Origin: Heliocidaris tuberculata
Lineage: Eukaryota > Echinodermata > Echinoidea > Camarodonta > Echinometridae
Assembly: GCA_025618425.1 (NCBI GenBank)
Contig: CM046838.1
Location: 45,339,302-45,403,301 of the forward strand
Length of the DNA: 64,000 nucleotides
Reading direction: 5' to 3'
Under the pieces are notes generated by a model. That model was not told the DNA's origin and searched no databases. It saw only the letters and a program-made list of their open reading frames with translations. A program made the translations under genes and the position numbers. Below, in pieces: positions 20,151 to 35,300 of this stretch. Position 1 is the first letter of the stretch; each line of letters opens with the position of its first letter.

Positions 20151-23100
20151 AATCTTGAAATTACAGAAGGAATTGAATGGCTGGGCTACCCAATCATTTA
20201 CTTGTACGTGTGCTGCTTTATATTGATGTGCATGTAGCTGTGTTGAAACAAACTAGCATGTAATGTACATGTAGACATGCACATTTCATAAAGGATTCTA
20301 TTGGTAGAACATCTTGAAAATTTTCAAGATCAAAGTTATTATTTTCTTAATACTTTGCAACGAGTTACTTTGTACAGATTTGCATTGATTGTGTTATTTT
20401 TTTTTGTCAAGCATTATGAATTATTATTTTCAGTGCAATTTGTAAAGTATATACCAGTATGCATGTATGTTCAGAATACTTTTTCAAGATTTTTGTTCAC
20501 TGTTTCTAAGAGGACAATCTAGCATGTAAAGATCTTTCCTAATGATGTTGGAAATGATGTAACATTACTTCGTGTTATGTACTATATGTATTCACTTGCT
20601 ACTATACTCAGAACAACAAATGACCTGAGACAAATTTTGACACAAAAAAGGGAGATATGATGTTGAACCTTGCTGATATGCAGAAACACTTTCTTTTCTC
20701 AAGACTTTTTGGAAAAACCCCCAAACTGTTGGCAGTGTACTAATTGTTGTATTCAAGCACTTGCTATTATACATGTACATGTCTGTTTCCACTCTAGTAG
20801 GTCCATGATACAATGTACTTTTGCTATGTACATTATACTACAGGCATTTGAAATAAAGAGTATATTTTTTTACAAAATAAAGTTGTGTTCAGTATTTTTT
20901 CTTCAACTTTGCTGCGATTCATTGTTTCCAATAAATGCTGTTGGAATGATGATGAAAAGGACACACATGTACACGTGTACAGTATGTTAGAATTTATGCA
21001 AATCACAATGTCCCATTGATGATCAATAGACCTGTTCACAAAGTTATTCAAATTCATGGACATTTCTTTCCTGGGGATCTGGTAACAAGGCATTCCATTA
21101 ACCTGTTATTAATGAATGTACTACAATACTTGGAATCCAGTTTGCATGTATATACATGACTTCTTGCTATGTCTGAAAAGCCTTTGACAAACTTTCAGGT
21201 TGTCAAGAACAGTATGCATAAAATTTGAATATACATGTATTTGTGAATAGGCCTATTATGTACTATGAGCACACACACTCACACATGATAGAGAGAAGAA
21301 GAAAGAAGAGATAAGAAAAGGATAAAGCAAGAAGGAAATGAGATTAGAATGAGAATCTGGAGAGAGAGAGAGTAAAAATGAGAGACTTAGAGTATGAAGA
21401 ATATGAAAAGTGCACATTTGATATCTCCAATCTAAATATACATGTACATGTACGGATCTCAGTATAAAGCGGTCTGATATAACAATATTCCTGATATAAC
21501 AAGGTAATATTCCTGGTCCCAGCTCTTTATATTCTGCTGTTTTTTAACCTGATATAACAAGATTCCTGCTATAACAAGGTAATTTTGATGGTCCCAAGGA
21601 CCTTATTATACTGAGTTTCCACTGTATATACATGTACATATATGCATATTACATGTACATGTGTCGCACTCTTCTAACAATAGACTTCCCCCCATCCCAT
21701 GATATACACTGTATCTTTAATATTTACATGATTTTAATAACATGTACCTATCTTCCTTTCTCTTCCCTCTTTCTCTCACTCTCTCTTACTCTCTTCATCG
21801 TCTCTTGCTCTCTCTCTCTCTCTCTGTTCCAATCTCTTGATACGTATTTCCTCTCTTCTCACTTTATTTATTTGTACTTCTGTCTATCTCTTATTTTTCG
21901 TGGTTACCCTCCACACCATATTCAGTTACAACCTCTCCTATAAACATGCACATACATGTACATGTCCTTTGTGAGAGAAGAAGTAACAAATTTGTTCACT
22001 AAAATAATGAAGCACCATAGAGCCTTCTGTTCTCTCATGAAATAGCAGTTGCATTTATTCATTCTGTTTTGTATACAATAATATGAAATGACAATGAATG
22101 TCACTCTATGTCTAATTACACATTTACCAGAAGCTTGTATTCTAGTTCACTCTGGACTCAATTCATCAATTCATTACAAAAATATCAAAAGCTCAAATTT
22201 TGTTTTGATACAAAGACATCTTGATTAACAGTCAAGGAATTGGTCTGTGATAATTTTGTAGAGACCGGACATAATTCAAGACTTGATCATTTATTTTATT
22301 ATACATAACATTTTATGAAGAAAAAACCTGTCATGTTAAATTCTAGTGATAAGATTTACTGCTCACGCAAGAGAATATATCTACCCTTAAATGTAGAAAA
22401 AGACAAGGAAAGTGTATCCACACAAGTAATGCAATGTAGGCAGTAAGTTTGACTTTACCCTTAATGTACTTGTAGCTTTATGCTCTATTAAGTGCATGAA
22501 ATTTGTATCCTTTCAATAATTCAATCATTGATTCCAGCCATTTCTTATGGGCAAACTATGTTTGAAATGTTCAGGATCTCTTCTAAAATGATTTTTACCT
22601 TATCCTTATCTACAAATTCAAGATCATTTTGTTACTTTGACATTCTTAGGATTGATTTTGTATCATAGCCAAAATAAACTGAAAACTAAAAGAACATGAG
22701 CAATCCCACCCATGTACAGTAGCTATCAAAACCTTTTGTAACAGACATTAAGAACAGCTACATTTTTTGTATAAAACTCTTTGAATTCATTCATTTTGAA
22801 TAACTTTCAAATTACATTCCCATTGAGAATTGATGTCGAATCTCAGTTTCTGTACACTGGACAAATAATTAGTACTGTCTCAAAGAGTGACCAAATGTCA
22901 TTCTGATTCTTCTTGTATAGATTTCAACCACATAAATAAATTGAATACAGTAGTTTTGGTAAAACACAAATTTCCAGTTTAAGTACAGTCATTTTTATTC
23001 AAGGTAAAATACTTCACATTTTGCATTTCATTTTGAATACATTAATTTGTACCATTTTTTCCCCCTTGCATATGAATCAAAATGATGTTTGTTTTTGTCC

Positions 23101-25883
23101 CATTTCATGAATACAAAAAGGTTTTCTTCAGAAGTACTGGAACATTCTTTACACTGGCAGAGTACATGTACACATAAGTGAGACTACATGAACCAATCAA
23201 TATTCATATCATTCAGAACATTAATAGATTTTCATAATTGTCTGTAATAAATACAAAGGAACTTTGAAATAAGAAACTAGTTTATAGGACCTTGTTACAC
23301 CAGAGTCCCAAAACAAAATAGGAAAAACTGGGACCGACAATATTTTGTTGTTAGAGAGTCTGTTAGTAACTGTTTTTTGTAACAAGTTTCCACTGAACAT
23401 TTGAATTTTGTGACAACATTAATAGTCTCTACACGTCACTTCTTTTGCAAAATATAATAAAATGAGCAACTCTCAGACGGTGGGCTTACAAAACTACGAG
23501 AATCTTCTTTTTGTTTAGTTTTTTTCTGTCTCCTTTTTTTACAAATATATTTACAACATAAGTTAACATACAAAACATGACACAAATTTGGCAAAATATT
23601 TTTCTATGAGCTAGCAGCACATACATAACAATGCTTAGAGTATATGGTCATTCACTGGGAATTGCTAAATGTTACTGCTCAACAGCTCCCAAAATTCACA
23701 GAATCGATAAAAACAAATACAAAATATAGACACAAATTGACTAAACTGTACAAGAAAAAAAATTGGCAGAAAGAAATCACCATTCCTGCTTCTGGCAGAT
23801 TTGATGAGCATTTTGAGTTTGAGGGAAAATAAATTATTGCAACAAAATATGCATAGTAAGATGGAAGAATGAAGATTACATGAGAAAAAAAATATTTCCA
23901 TTTCTATATTTTCAGTTTTTCATAAGTGTATTGAAGTTTATGTGCAAGCACAATTTGCAAAAGCACCAAGGCAGACTGTAGCCTAAATAAGCCAGATTTT
24001 ACATGTTTACAATTTCCGTCCAATTTCTTTCCAAATTGAATCACAATCTGATCAGATTGTAGAATGTACATGTACCAATATGCATTGTGCTTTGCATGTA
24101 TCTCTAGTGTACAATCTGCTTAGGTATATTTCAATATGATGCAACGAGCGGTCATTTTGCAAACGCTGTAAGCTTACATTCCAGCTTGGCTATATTTAAT
24201 CTTGATTGTTTGATAGTAAACATACATGTTATAAATTGTATCTGCAAATAAAAGAAAAAAATGTGCCAAGTGGAAGCCCGCAATCTTTTTTTAAAAATTA
24301 AATCAAACCACAATAAAATGAACAGTTGAACACCAATTTTCACAATGCCTTTTGCTAGCTACATACTATCAATGACATTTTGGCAAAAAATATATTTCAT
24401 TAAGACGATACGATGAGAAGCCTTCTAAACAATAAAGTGTAATAAAAGAAAGTACATGTACATACAGTATCAGAGTAGAAAGACAACAAAACCAATTTTG
24501 TTTGGGCATTCAGTCTCCTAAGTCGCTTACAATAGGACAGTTTATGGTAGAAAGGAATACATCTAGAAGCTTGCTTGTGATCTTCATTACTCAAAATGGT
24601 TCTAAACATATTGTAATGGCAGCATACCAAAATATAATACCTCCATTCTACAGCACAACCTTTGGAAAACTCAGTTTAAGTAACTTTGCCTTGAGCATGC
24701 TCATTTATTGAATTTCCTACTTATTTTGTTCAAATTTCATAGATGCTTTTCAATAGTACAGGTATACCTGAACATGTATATGTACATGTTTACCATGGGC
24801 TACATGTATCTTCATATGCATGGACTACACATACACACATACTGGCATTCAATCAGGACTGGCAGTCTAAAATGACTGGACTATTTGGCACAAAAGCTAA
24901 TTTATTTTAGTTTAGTTAAATCAACAAGTAAATGTACATTCATGTGTCCCCTTTTTCAAGATGTGAAAGTCGGAGTTTGGTCCTTTCTTACCCATAAACA
25001 AATAATTCATTTAATTGCAACTACTTTTCATGTTCCGTATGAGATTTTAAAAAGTGTATTAAAATGAAGCATTTTCAGTTCATTTTTTTTTTTTTTTGTC
25101 GACAATCTTCAAATACCCAAGACAGGGTAAACCTTGTGGTTTTAACATATTTTCTCTCAAAAGAACTTATTATCAACTTTCAAAAGATGATCTCCTTACA
25201 GATTTGAAATATCCAATTATCTAATCATTTTCTGTCAGAAAAATTCTTGTTCTCTCCAACTACCATTTGGCATGCAGAGCACAGTAATAAATAGATGCTA
25301 GGTGATGTCTGGGAAAAACCAAGATTATTAAAACAAGATGACATTGTACAAATTAGCAAGGAATTTATGCAAGAGACAATTGAGTTGCTAGAAAAAAAGA
25401 TAGCATCAGACATTTGACAAATGCTTTTCTAAAGAGCATCATCCCATAACCCTGGATATTGTTTGTTTGTAGAATACCACTTGCTGAACTAGATAATCTT
25501 TATCGCACATATGATTTCCTTTGCAAATAACAAGCAGCAGTATGACTGCATAAATTCAAGCTAACCAATTAACCTATTTCTCCCACTTCAAGGTTCTCAA
25601 CAAGGACAATGAATATATAATTGTAGAATTTTCTATGCTGTTTCTAGCATAATTCACACTTGATTCTCTTCCAGCAAGCCATGATGATGTAACAATTATA
25701 TAACAACAATGCAGAAAATACATATATGATCCATTTTGTCTTCTCACAAAATAATACTTTGGCAATAACGTCCTCCTCCTATGGGGTGGGTTCGTATTTA
25801 CAAAACACAGGATGAATATACAATAATGCTTATATTCTTCTAAATTACAAGTCACTGGTCTCCAGTCTTTACACGAGTCTCTG
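20151..25883. other. Mostly unique AT-rich region; probable CACHD1 3' UTR at right
   Basis: No supported coding sequence. One TIR element (21451-21626), a CT/GA-rich tract at about 21290-21380 and 21760-21830, and several ACATGT runs are present. Positions from 25883 down to at least 22.3 kb are free of recognisable repeats, which suits a long 3' UTR of CACHD1 on the minus strand. A candidate poly(A) signal cluster (AATAAA in minus sense) lies near 22293. The transcript end is unknown. Confidence 0.4.
21451..21626. mobile_element. Tigger/pogo-like MITE, second copy
   Basis: The right end, in reverse complement, reads tacagtggaaactcagtataa. The interior holds repeated ctgatataacaaggtaat and tggtccca modules shared with 3271-3449. 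The left end is more diverged. Confidence 0.6.
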
Positions 25884-26317
25884 CTAACATGTTGTATCTA
25901 CAGAATGGACCTGTGCTCTTGTGCGCATATGATGTGACCTCCGTGGCAATACTGTCTGCGGTGGTGGGTCTATCTTTGGCACTATTGATTGTGACAGTGG
26001 ATTATCACAAGAGGGCGGGCTGCAATCCCGCTCTAAGAGTGCAGTTCTACACGTGACACTAGGTAATTCAGAGGATCTATCCACATGTAACATTCCTGGT
26101 GGAGGATCAACAATGTTTCTTTCAGGTGATGCCACCACGGGCTCCGGTTCCACGTACTGATATTCACTGTCCTCGTGCGGCGTCATGGTGCTATAACCGT
26201 GGTCACTCTCACTCGGTGCCTGGCCTTGACGGCGCCAGATACGTATACCATGTCGTATTCGCTGGTGGTACGGGCTGGGATGATGTAAGGCAGCAAGTAT
26301 GATGTTCCCTTGGCCAT
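25884..26317 (-). CDS. CACHD1: CACHD1 terminal coding exon (cytoplasmic tail)
   Basis: [15 protein letters not shown] and [19 protein letters not shown], ending VHSVDTTC and TAG at 25884-25886. Both ends of the tail are conserved with vertebrates, while the middle differs. Confidence 0.96.
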
Positions 26318-29300
26318 CTGGAAGAAGAATATTGAAAAAAATATTCAAATATAATAAATTTGAGAACTATTGATAACATTTCAGGGAGAACTCATATGAT
26401 TTTAAATTTGCTGTTTTACATAGTAATATGTTAAAAAAAGCTCCAATCTTTTATAAGTGGCAGTTATCTTTAACAAAATAGAATGATTTGTAAATATTAT
26501 GAATCTCATCAAACAGTAACCACAAAAAATAACATTTCTACAGTGGTGAAATCTAGATGTACATGATACTGGAGATCAGCGGAATCACCTTTCTATAACT
26601 CCTCTTAAACACACTCATAACTGAAGTAAACTACAGATGGTCAATATGCTATTACATTTTGAAGCAATCAATCAATGGACCCATTTGAAATCAGGAATTT
26701 CAGTGGAAAATAGTTCTACATGTACCTTGGCACAGATTATCATATAAATTCACAAATAGAAATAAAATAAGAATAGTTGTGGACTCACATGCTCCAGGAG
26801 GTGGTTGGTTATCAGGTGAATTGCTCCCTCCAGCTCCAGGATCCGACTCTATCCCTTCAGCTCCATCTCCATCACCCTGTGTCATCCTAACAGAGGTATC
26901 TGATCCTTGCTGAGCCATCTCACGTCTCCTTCTCTCCTGATTGTGGACATGATGACGGTAGATGTAGATGACCAAGGCTAGGGACAGGATAACTGCAAGG
27001 AGAGCACCGGCGACCGGTCCAACATGGGCGTTGGCGTTGGTCTCGAAGACATAGGAGCGACGTGCAACCACTGGATCAGAATCAAAATCAGAATTAAGGT
27101 AACTAAAAGCATGTGATAAGACACAAGATGCAGCAATCTAAATGTATAGTACATTGGACATCGAGTCATCACAGATTTCACTGTAAATTTCAAAATTGTT
27201 TTAGCTACCTGCACAGTTCAACCATTATAGTCTTCATAATGCACTAAATGTGACCCAGCACCACAAAACCACAACAAAGTTGAAAGATATGATTATTTTT
27301 TTTTAAGTTTGATTCTGAAATAGGTGATTCTCAGCTTTAAAATGACATATAACTGATCAGAATTGGATGTTCTTAACCACCTCAAAGAATGGCCAGTCCA
27401 AAGGAGTGTTACATTAGAGTATATCATGTTCAATTTTGGAGCTACTGAAGCACTCTGACCCATTGTGCAAAGGGATTCCCTGTAAAAGGTACATGTACAT
27501 GTATAGTAAGGTCACTGTATGAGTGAACAACACATTCTGACAACTGCTCCATAGTCAATTTCCATCACTAGTTGAATTCCTACCTTCAACCCTGGACCAA
27601 ACACTATGCCTCACCCTAAACTTAAAACTCAATCACAACCCAAGTCCTAACGCTCTATCTATGACAAAATAAAGCCCCTATCTTAAATGTTGTTTGAAAA
27701 TGTGAGATGATCCAACGGCATTGTACTTACCTATCTGATCACCATATGGGGTAACAGCACCAAGCACTCCTCCAAAGCATTCTCTCTGTGTAGCACAGTA
27801 TGGGTCTTTGAGAAGAGTACTACCATCTTGACCATATTCACACCACTCACAATCCATCACACCACGACATGTCCTGTACATAACAACAAAGGAGAAGAGA
27901 ATAACAGATTAATCTTGTCGACTGTGAAATGTTGCATACAAGTACATCAGGACACTGTCTACAGCATTCATAGGGCATCATATTTGTCTATCTTAAATCA
28001 AGAAATTCCACATTATATCTTCTACAAATAGGGCCATAAAGGAAATGTAACATCCAACCCCAAAGTTTGGCTGTAACAGATGATAATGGCAAAAATCAAA
28101 CTATATTCAACAACTTAAATGTATGTCTTTCAAACCAAAATACAATGTCTTGCTACAAATTCAAAGGAAATAACTCCCTTACATTTTAAAAACTGCTGGG
28201 GCTCTTCAACTTGTAAGGGTTTGCTGACAAAGAAAAGAAACTTGACTTACCCAACAGTAGCTCTTTGACCACATTGAAAGTCTAGACATTGAGGAAGATC
28301 TTTTGTGATGTCTTCATCTAGGTCTGGTAATCCTGAGTTCTCTTCCATTCCTGGACAACTAGGGTTACTGTCAAAATAAACAAAAACACTAGGGTTAGGG
28401 TTATATATCATGAACGAGGTGTCTCTGTTTTCATCAACATCTTTGACATTGAAGCATATGCAAATGTATATCTTTAAAACTGAATTATAATGTCTTGCTA
28501 CAAGTTGACAGGATATATTTCTATTTACTTGATATTCTTCCAGAGGGAAAGAGTTGAAGAACTTATGAAGAAATTTCATGTCATCTGTGGATGTCTCTCT
28601 TAACCCACTCTTTAAAAAGGGAAATCAATTATGGAAAAAACCCATCTTACATGCTTAATGTCGGCCAGGGCCAGGGTAATTTTGGAGTGCTTAGAGCATG
28701 GATTTGAGCAGTTATAATAGAAGACAGTATCTTTCATTTCATCATTATTATCATTATCATCATAATCAAAATAAACTCAAAACTAGCTTACCCATCATCA
28801 TCTTTATTGAGAATGTCCCCTGAACAAGCATCTAGATCAAGGGCGCATTCACACGGACATTCACATTCTTCTTGCTCCATACGATGACAGTTCAAACAAA
28901 GCCTGTCAGTCTGAAAGGACCAGATAAATATTGAAAGTTTTACTGTTAACAGGGAGATGGATGCCTTCCATTTAGAAAGTCTAGTGTCAAATTTGCTCAA
29001 GAAATATTTCACTGTACGGTATAGAGGGATTTTGAAAACATTCATAACTCATTCGACATTTGAAAATGCTTTTTGGTCTCTCATTTGGGCATTTAACATT
29101 ACAACCTTTTACAAAAACCTCACAAATCTCCAGTATCAACTAAAAATACTGTCTGTTCTATCTGAAATTATCTATTCTTCAAATTGATGAAGATAGTGCC
29201 AGAATTCATGTATTTAGGTATTTACCTTCTATTTGACTTATGTTATACTTCTGATTTCACTCCAAATATTTTGTATCTATATTTTGTTATATGTATGATA

Positions 29301-32300
29301 CACTCTGTTATATGTTTATGAACAGAATATTGATGTAAATCAATGATGTTTAATAAAATTCAATTCATGTACATGTAGACAGATAATATTGCACAAAATT
29401 TGTTTGAATCTTAGCTTCGATGTTGCAAAAACAAAATATTGTATCACTTTCTGTATTCTAAAACTTGGTTCAGTAAGACAAAATTCAAATAGAGATTACT
29501 ACAAGGGATACAATGATAAAAAGAGAACACCATCCTTACCATGCTACATGGGCAAAAAGCAGTCACAAAGTCACATGTCTCATTGACCACACCTACGAAA
29601 GTATTGCTGAACGGTACAGGAGTCATCTTATACTGGATACAATGCTCGCTATGGAACTTATTAGCTACTACACCATCTTGATAGCTGGTATTGAAGGAGT
29701 AGTAACGCTGGACAGTACGGTTACCAAAGCGGTTGCAACGTAGCTTCTGCACAAACTCAGTGTGGTAGAGGACATCATTGGATATCAGAATTTCCTGTTA
29801 GGGAGAGAATTTGTTGTTTCATTGGGACTCTCTTTTTTTTAAATCACACTGTGAAGGCAGATTATCCATTACTGTTTCTTAAAATTTTCACTGGTTTAAA
29901 ATTGAATTCTCTGGTTTTCAAATTCCCCACATCTTTCTACCAATTCATATAAATTTGCAACTCTTTTGAATTAAAATGAACTGAATTCATGGATTCAATG
30001 TTAGATTTACAGTAAGCTGAAAAGAATGTTTGTTAGTTAAGTATTCATATCAGAAGAAGATCAAAAGAATTTGAAAACATGACAGGATCTAAAAGATTAA
30101 GACAAAGACACAAACATGAGGGATTCAAGAAATATAATGTCTCTTTTCAAATTTTCATTAACAGGAGTAAAACCCCCATATCTACAATGTATTTCACACT
30201 GGTTTCAAACTCTTCAACTGATCTTTATGTAAACATTGCCTTCTCATCTTATCTTAAAATTTCTTCAAACTGATGTTTTATTCCTACCTGATGTGTTATG
30301 TGTTGTTTCTCCATAGGTCCTCTGCCTAAGGGTTCAATGAAGTAGGGATGGGCAACCAGGTAGCCTCTCTCATCCATTACAAAACATCTGAAATAAAACC
30401 ACATTACAAATATTAAATTGATTTCACAATGCATGGTTCATAGAAGGGCTCCTACACTTCAATGCACATCATATGCAACTAAAAATTCCATACTCTAAGA
30501 AAATCATTCATACAATTTATGTTTTTATCTCCACTTGGGCGGAGTATTAGGAATCAGCACAAAACTGATTCCTATTAATGGGTCATCATGAAGGGCACAC
30601 TAGAAAATTCCAAAGAATTTGCTCCTCTTCAAAAATGTCAATTTCTGACCTGGATACTGGGTAGTAATGTCATCCAGAGGGACATTTTGATTATAATTGG
30701 TGTTTGCAATGTAGATTTACAATTTGTATCTACATAGTTCATCTTTCTCTGTTTGGATATACGTTTATGGTGTCAATAATGTGTTGAAAAATCATTTATA
30801 TGTATAGTGTCAATGAGCTGAATTCTCAAATTTTTATTTGGTTAGATAAATTAAAAAAATAATGGCACTAGAATTAACATCTATTTATGTGCTTTTCTAT
30901 CAGAAAAAAAAATGGATGGACTGCAAATATAACCGTCATACCAACTCTTAATGTGAGTTATTACCTGATATGTTCCTCTTCACAGACAGGTAATGTATCC
31001 ACTAGAAGCTGATAGAAGTATGGTAGTGTGATATCAATACCCATCACTGCTACAACATTGTCTGTCTCAGTGTGGTAACCAGTAGACCTGAATGAGAAGA
31101 AACAATAATATGGTTGGGTAAAAATATTAGTGCTTCCAAATTAAAGTATTGTTCAGACATCTAACATTACGAATATATTCTACATGTGAAAGTTCTAATA
31201 CAACATATTGGAGGGGGGGGGGGGGTTTAGAGGGGCAGTTACAGATCAAAAATTCTCAGTAACTATGTTGACGTGAGCAAACTACACAGGGGTGGTGAAT
31301 TACAGCTTAGCGTAAAATTTCCTTAATCAGATGGTCCAAATTCTACAGAAATACATACACATGTTTTATTACTCACCTTCCTTCAAAGATAACTCTACTG
31401 AGTGTGACAATATAACCAGCGCCCCCGTTGTCCAGATAAGGTGAAGATAGTGTGATCCGACCTGGGTTCTCAAGAGCTCTCTTATACCTAGGAAAAAAAA
31501 ATTGAGGGAGTTGACAACAATGACTAACTTATTCACATATTGCATTAAAATGGCAGGAAAAACAAATCTAACTAAAGACAATCAGTATTAAATTTAGTAG
31601 GAAATAAATGAATCCTTTACTCAATCTATAACAGATTATAAAACGGGTTCAAGAATGTAGCCATCCTGATTGGTCAAATAACACCACGTGACCGTGCAAA
31701 AAAAAGTACTAATGCACGGCTAATCCGGATCAAACACTAAGATTGTAGACCCGTTTTATAAAACTATTAATACATGGTTGTGAGTTTGTGCGTTAGTGCG
31801 ATCCAGAAACACGCAGGTCTTTATCGTGGTGTCTAACACACGAGGCGTAGCCGATGTTAGTACACCACGATAAAAACCTTTGTGTTGCCAGATCGCACTA
31901 ACGCACTCCCAACCATGTATTAATAGTATAATATGAAATGGGAAATTCATTAGCATCTATTGTATTGAGGTAATATACATGTAGGATATTAAACAAAGCT
32001 CTTTCTTAAGCATGAATCTGTAACCAAATTCTGTCATACAAAAAAAGTTACTATAAACCTTAACTTCTCTGGGTAATGCTCACATATATTTATGACAGAA
32101 AATTGGAAAAATGTATCATTTTATAAAATCCCTCGTATGATCTCCGTGAGGTTCTTTGTTATGTATGATAACATCCTTTTTTATGTTACATGTACATGTA
32201 TGCCATGACAGAAATCAATGGCCTTATAACATAGCAGGAAGAGTTTACAGGAGTAACCTACCATGGTCTTCTAGCAGGGTCAAACGTCTTGGGCATCAAT

Positions 32301-35300
32301 GTCCCAGGGTAGATCCACACAGCACCACTGGTGGTAGCAACATACCTGTGCAATAAAGATACATGTATGAAGTACATATATCATTACATGAATAGACTCC
32401 TTTTTGCACTGTAACAATATATGGAAGGATGTCTACTTGTATGATCTTTTAACATCCATTACCTGTCGGTGGTTTGAGAGAAAGCTACCTAAAGAATTGG
32501 AATGACACATTCTCAGTAAAGATGTAATTTTTCGTTAGTAACCTTCCTTTCAACTTATTAATAAACTCCATCTTATATTCCTCAGTGGATGCATTCTCTT
32601 CAAGTGGTCAAGTACTCTCCGGGATTTGAAATACATGTTCAACTAATTTCATCTCAAATTCAATCATCATCATTTTGAATCTACACATTAAATAACATGA
32701 AATCTGATCCCTATACACATCTAAAATGGAGGGCTGATTAAAGGAAATACATATGCAGTACTGTAAGAAAATACTGTAAACAAACATATAAATATTACAA
32801 AATGACATACTGTACCTTCTAATGATGTATTCATTGATTTCACTCTTGAGGATTTGTTTGATCCAGGTCTTCTCTATACTTCTGGTTGCTGCTACATCAT
32901 TCTTTATCGTTGGCTGTAGGAAGCAAATCAGAAAGGAAAAGTTAAGTTTGAGTAATACTGAATAAATTAATTGTCACACATGTCCACCAGTTATCTATGT
33001 GGGACATACACTGAAGTTCATTTTTCTAAATTCTTCATCTACATGTATCACACAGTCCTCTCCTTTTTTTCTCATTTTCCCTGTTCGTTTCTCTGAATGT
33101 GAATATATCACATTTGGACTGCGTATTATGGATAGATTTCATGCTAGAGATATCCTACTTCCGGTGCTTACTTTCTTGACTTTGTTACAACTCTTAAAGT
33201 GATTAATGGATTGAGCACAGAGCAAGAATGCAGACACATTAACATTTTTTTTTCTATTTTGGATGCTAACAGAGTCCTGGCTCAACCAACAAGGGCCATG
33301 TACATTGAAAGTGATATCAAACCCCCGAACCAGCTACATGTACAACTCCCTACCCAGCATTGCCAGCATACATTTAGAGCTCAGACTGGATTCTGCAGTC
33401 ATCTCCATCCCATTCCATCTACATGTACCTCTTCATTATTTCTCTGGATATCTAGTTGTTCATCACAAGTGTGTGATGCACAATGCATTAGACAAAGGAA
33501 TGGTTGAGAAAATAATAGATGGATAGAATCTCTCTTACCTTGAGACCAGGATTAGCAATGAGTCTGGTGTTATCACTGAGGTATGCTACGTAGGCCTGAA
33601 CTACTAGCTTGGTTTCTTCTTGACTCAGGTGTTCATACGGTGAGGCAAAGCTCCCTGCTGATAGTAATAGACTACTACCATCTATAAACAAGAACAAACA
33701 GAAGGCATTTTAGGTATAATTGTTCATAGAGACAGGCACATTTGCCTATTGATAGGAATAGACTAATACCATCTAGAATAAGGACAAACAGAATTCATAT
33801 TATATGTACATGTAGACCTTTACACACTTTGCCATCTACTTACATCCTTGAAAAAAGGAAAACATGTGAGAGATAGGAACAAAATTAGGCTCAGCTCACA
33901 ATTAAAAATCCAACAGTGATTCCATTTTAAAAGAGATGACTATACGTTCCTAAATATTAGAACCTCAATCAAAAGATCTTGGAGCTTTAGATCGCTTACA
34001 TGTACACTTCAAACTCGAGAATAAAATTCATCAAAAGATATTCATAAGGTATCCTATTATGGAAAATGGAATCATTTTGTATTTTATTTAAAGGAATCAA
34101 AGTCAGTTTTGATGATACATGTATCTATCACTTTATGGAACAAAGTCACATAATTGCTACCAAAAGACAGGTCTTTCAAGGCCTGTATGAGAAAAGTCTG
34201 AGAACCTAGTAAACATACCCATTGTAGAAAGCTGCTTCAGATGCATACACATGTTGGTTGAGGGCAGCAGATCCAATCTATGGTACATGAGACTATCTCC
34301 GGAGGGAACTGAGTAGAAAGAAAATGATTAAAAACGTTAAGGCAAGGAAGGAAACATGTTGGAACATATCTTACAGAGAATTACTACAGCAATGTTACAA
34401 ACAAACCACAATAATGTTGGAAACACTCTGTCCAAATGGCCATTTTGGTTGTGTGTATATGTTTATACCAAATCTAAATTGTACATGCCCCCCCCCCCTT
34501 ATCCTACAGCCTTAAATCAATTATACATGTAGGTACAGGTCTGTGGTCCTGTAAAAACATTCATTTTCTCATTACACTTTACAATTTCTCAGAAAGAAAT
34601 CATGTCTCTTGCACATTATTAGCGGCATCGCAATTACATATCTTCTCAAAACATCAAGGGCTTATCATACTGGGCATTCAATAGAGAAAACAAATATTGG
34701 AAAACTTTTTATTGACATCACTTACCATTTGTATGCCTGAGGTTGAGGATATCTTTGTATTGTGATAGGATAACAGTGCAGACTGTAAATGGTGTTCCCT
34801 CAATCTGTCAAAAGAGTCAAAATAACAAAAGTGGATAATTAAGAAAAGGACAACATGAAAGAAAGGATCTTAACATGAGAAACAAATCAGCATGAACTTG
34901 GGGTGGAAGCACGAGCATAGTACAACATTCTGAGATTGATATGGGATAAAGTAGCTAATATTATTCATCATATACCAGAAAAGATAAATTAACATGTTTA
35001 CTAAATTATATATAAACAAGCTCTTCAAATTTCCAAAGAGTATGATTGCCTATTTATCTCAATGTTCAAACTTTATATCAAAAAGATTTATTTTTCAAGG
35101 GATATCAATATGAGAGCCTGGTTTAAAAAAAATGAAGAAACACAATCTTTCAGGTACCCATAAGTTACTTTATTGTTCTATCCATGCTCATTTAAGCACG
35201 CTTCATCTTTACCACCATAACATTCATCTTACAGCATCCATCACAACTATTCATCCCCAATACTACTTACATGTTTCCAGGAGTATGTGGCTTGTGTTGT

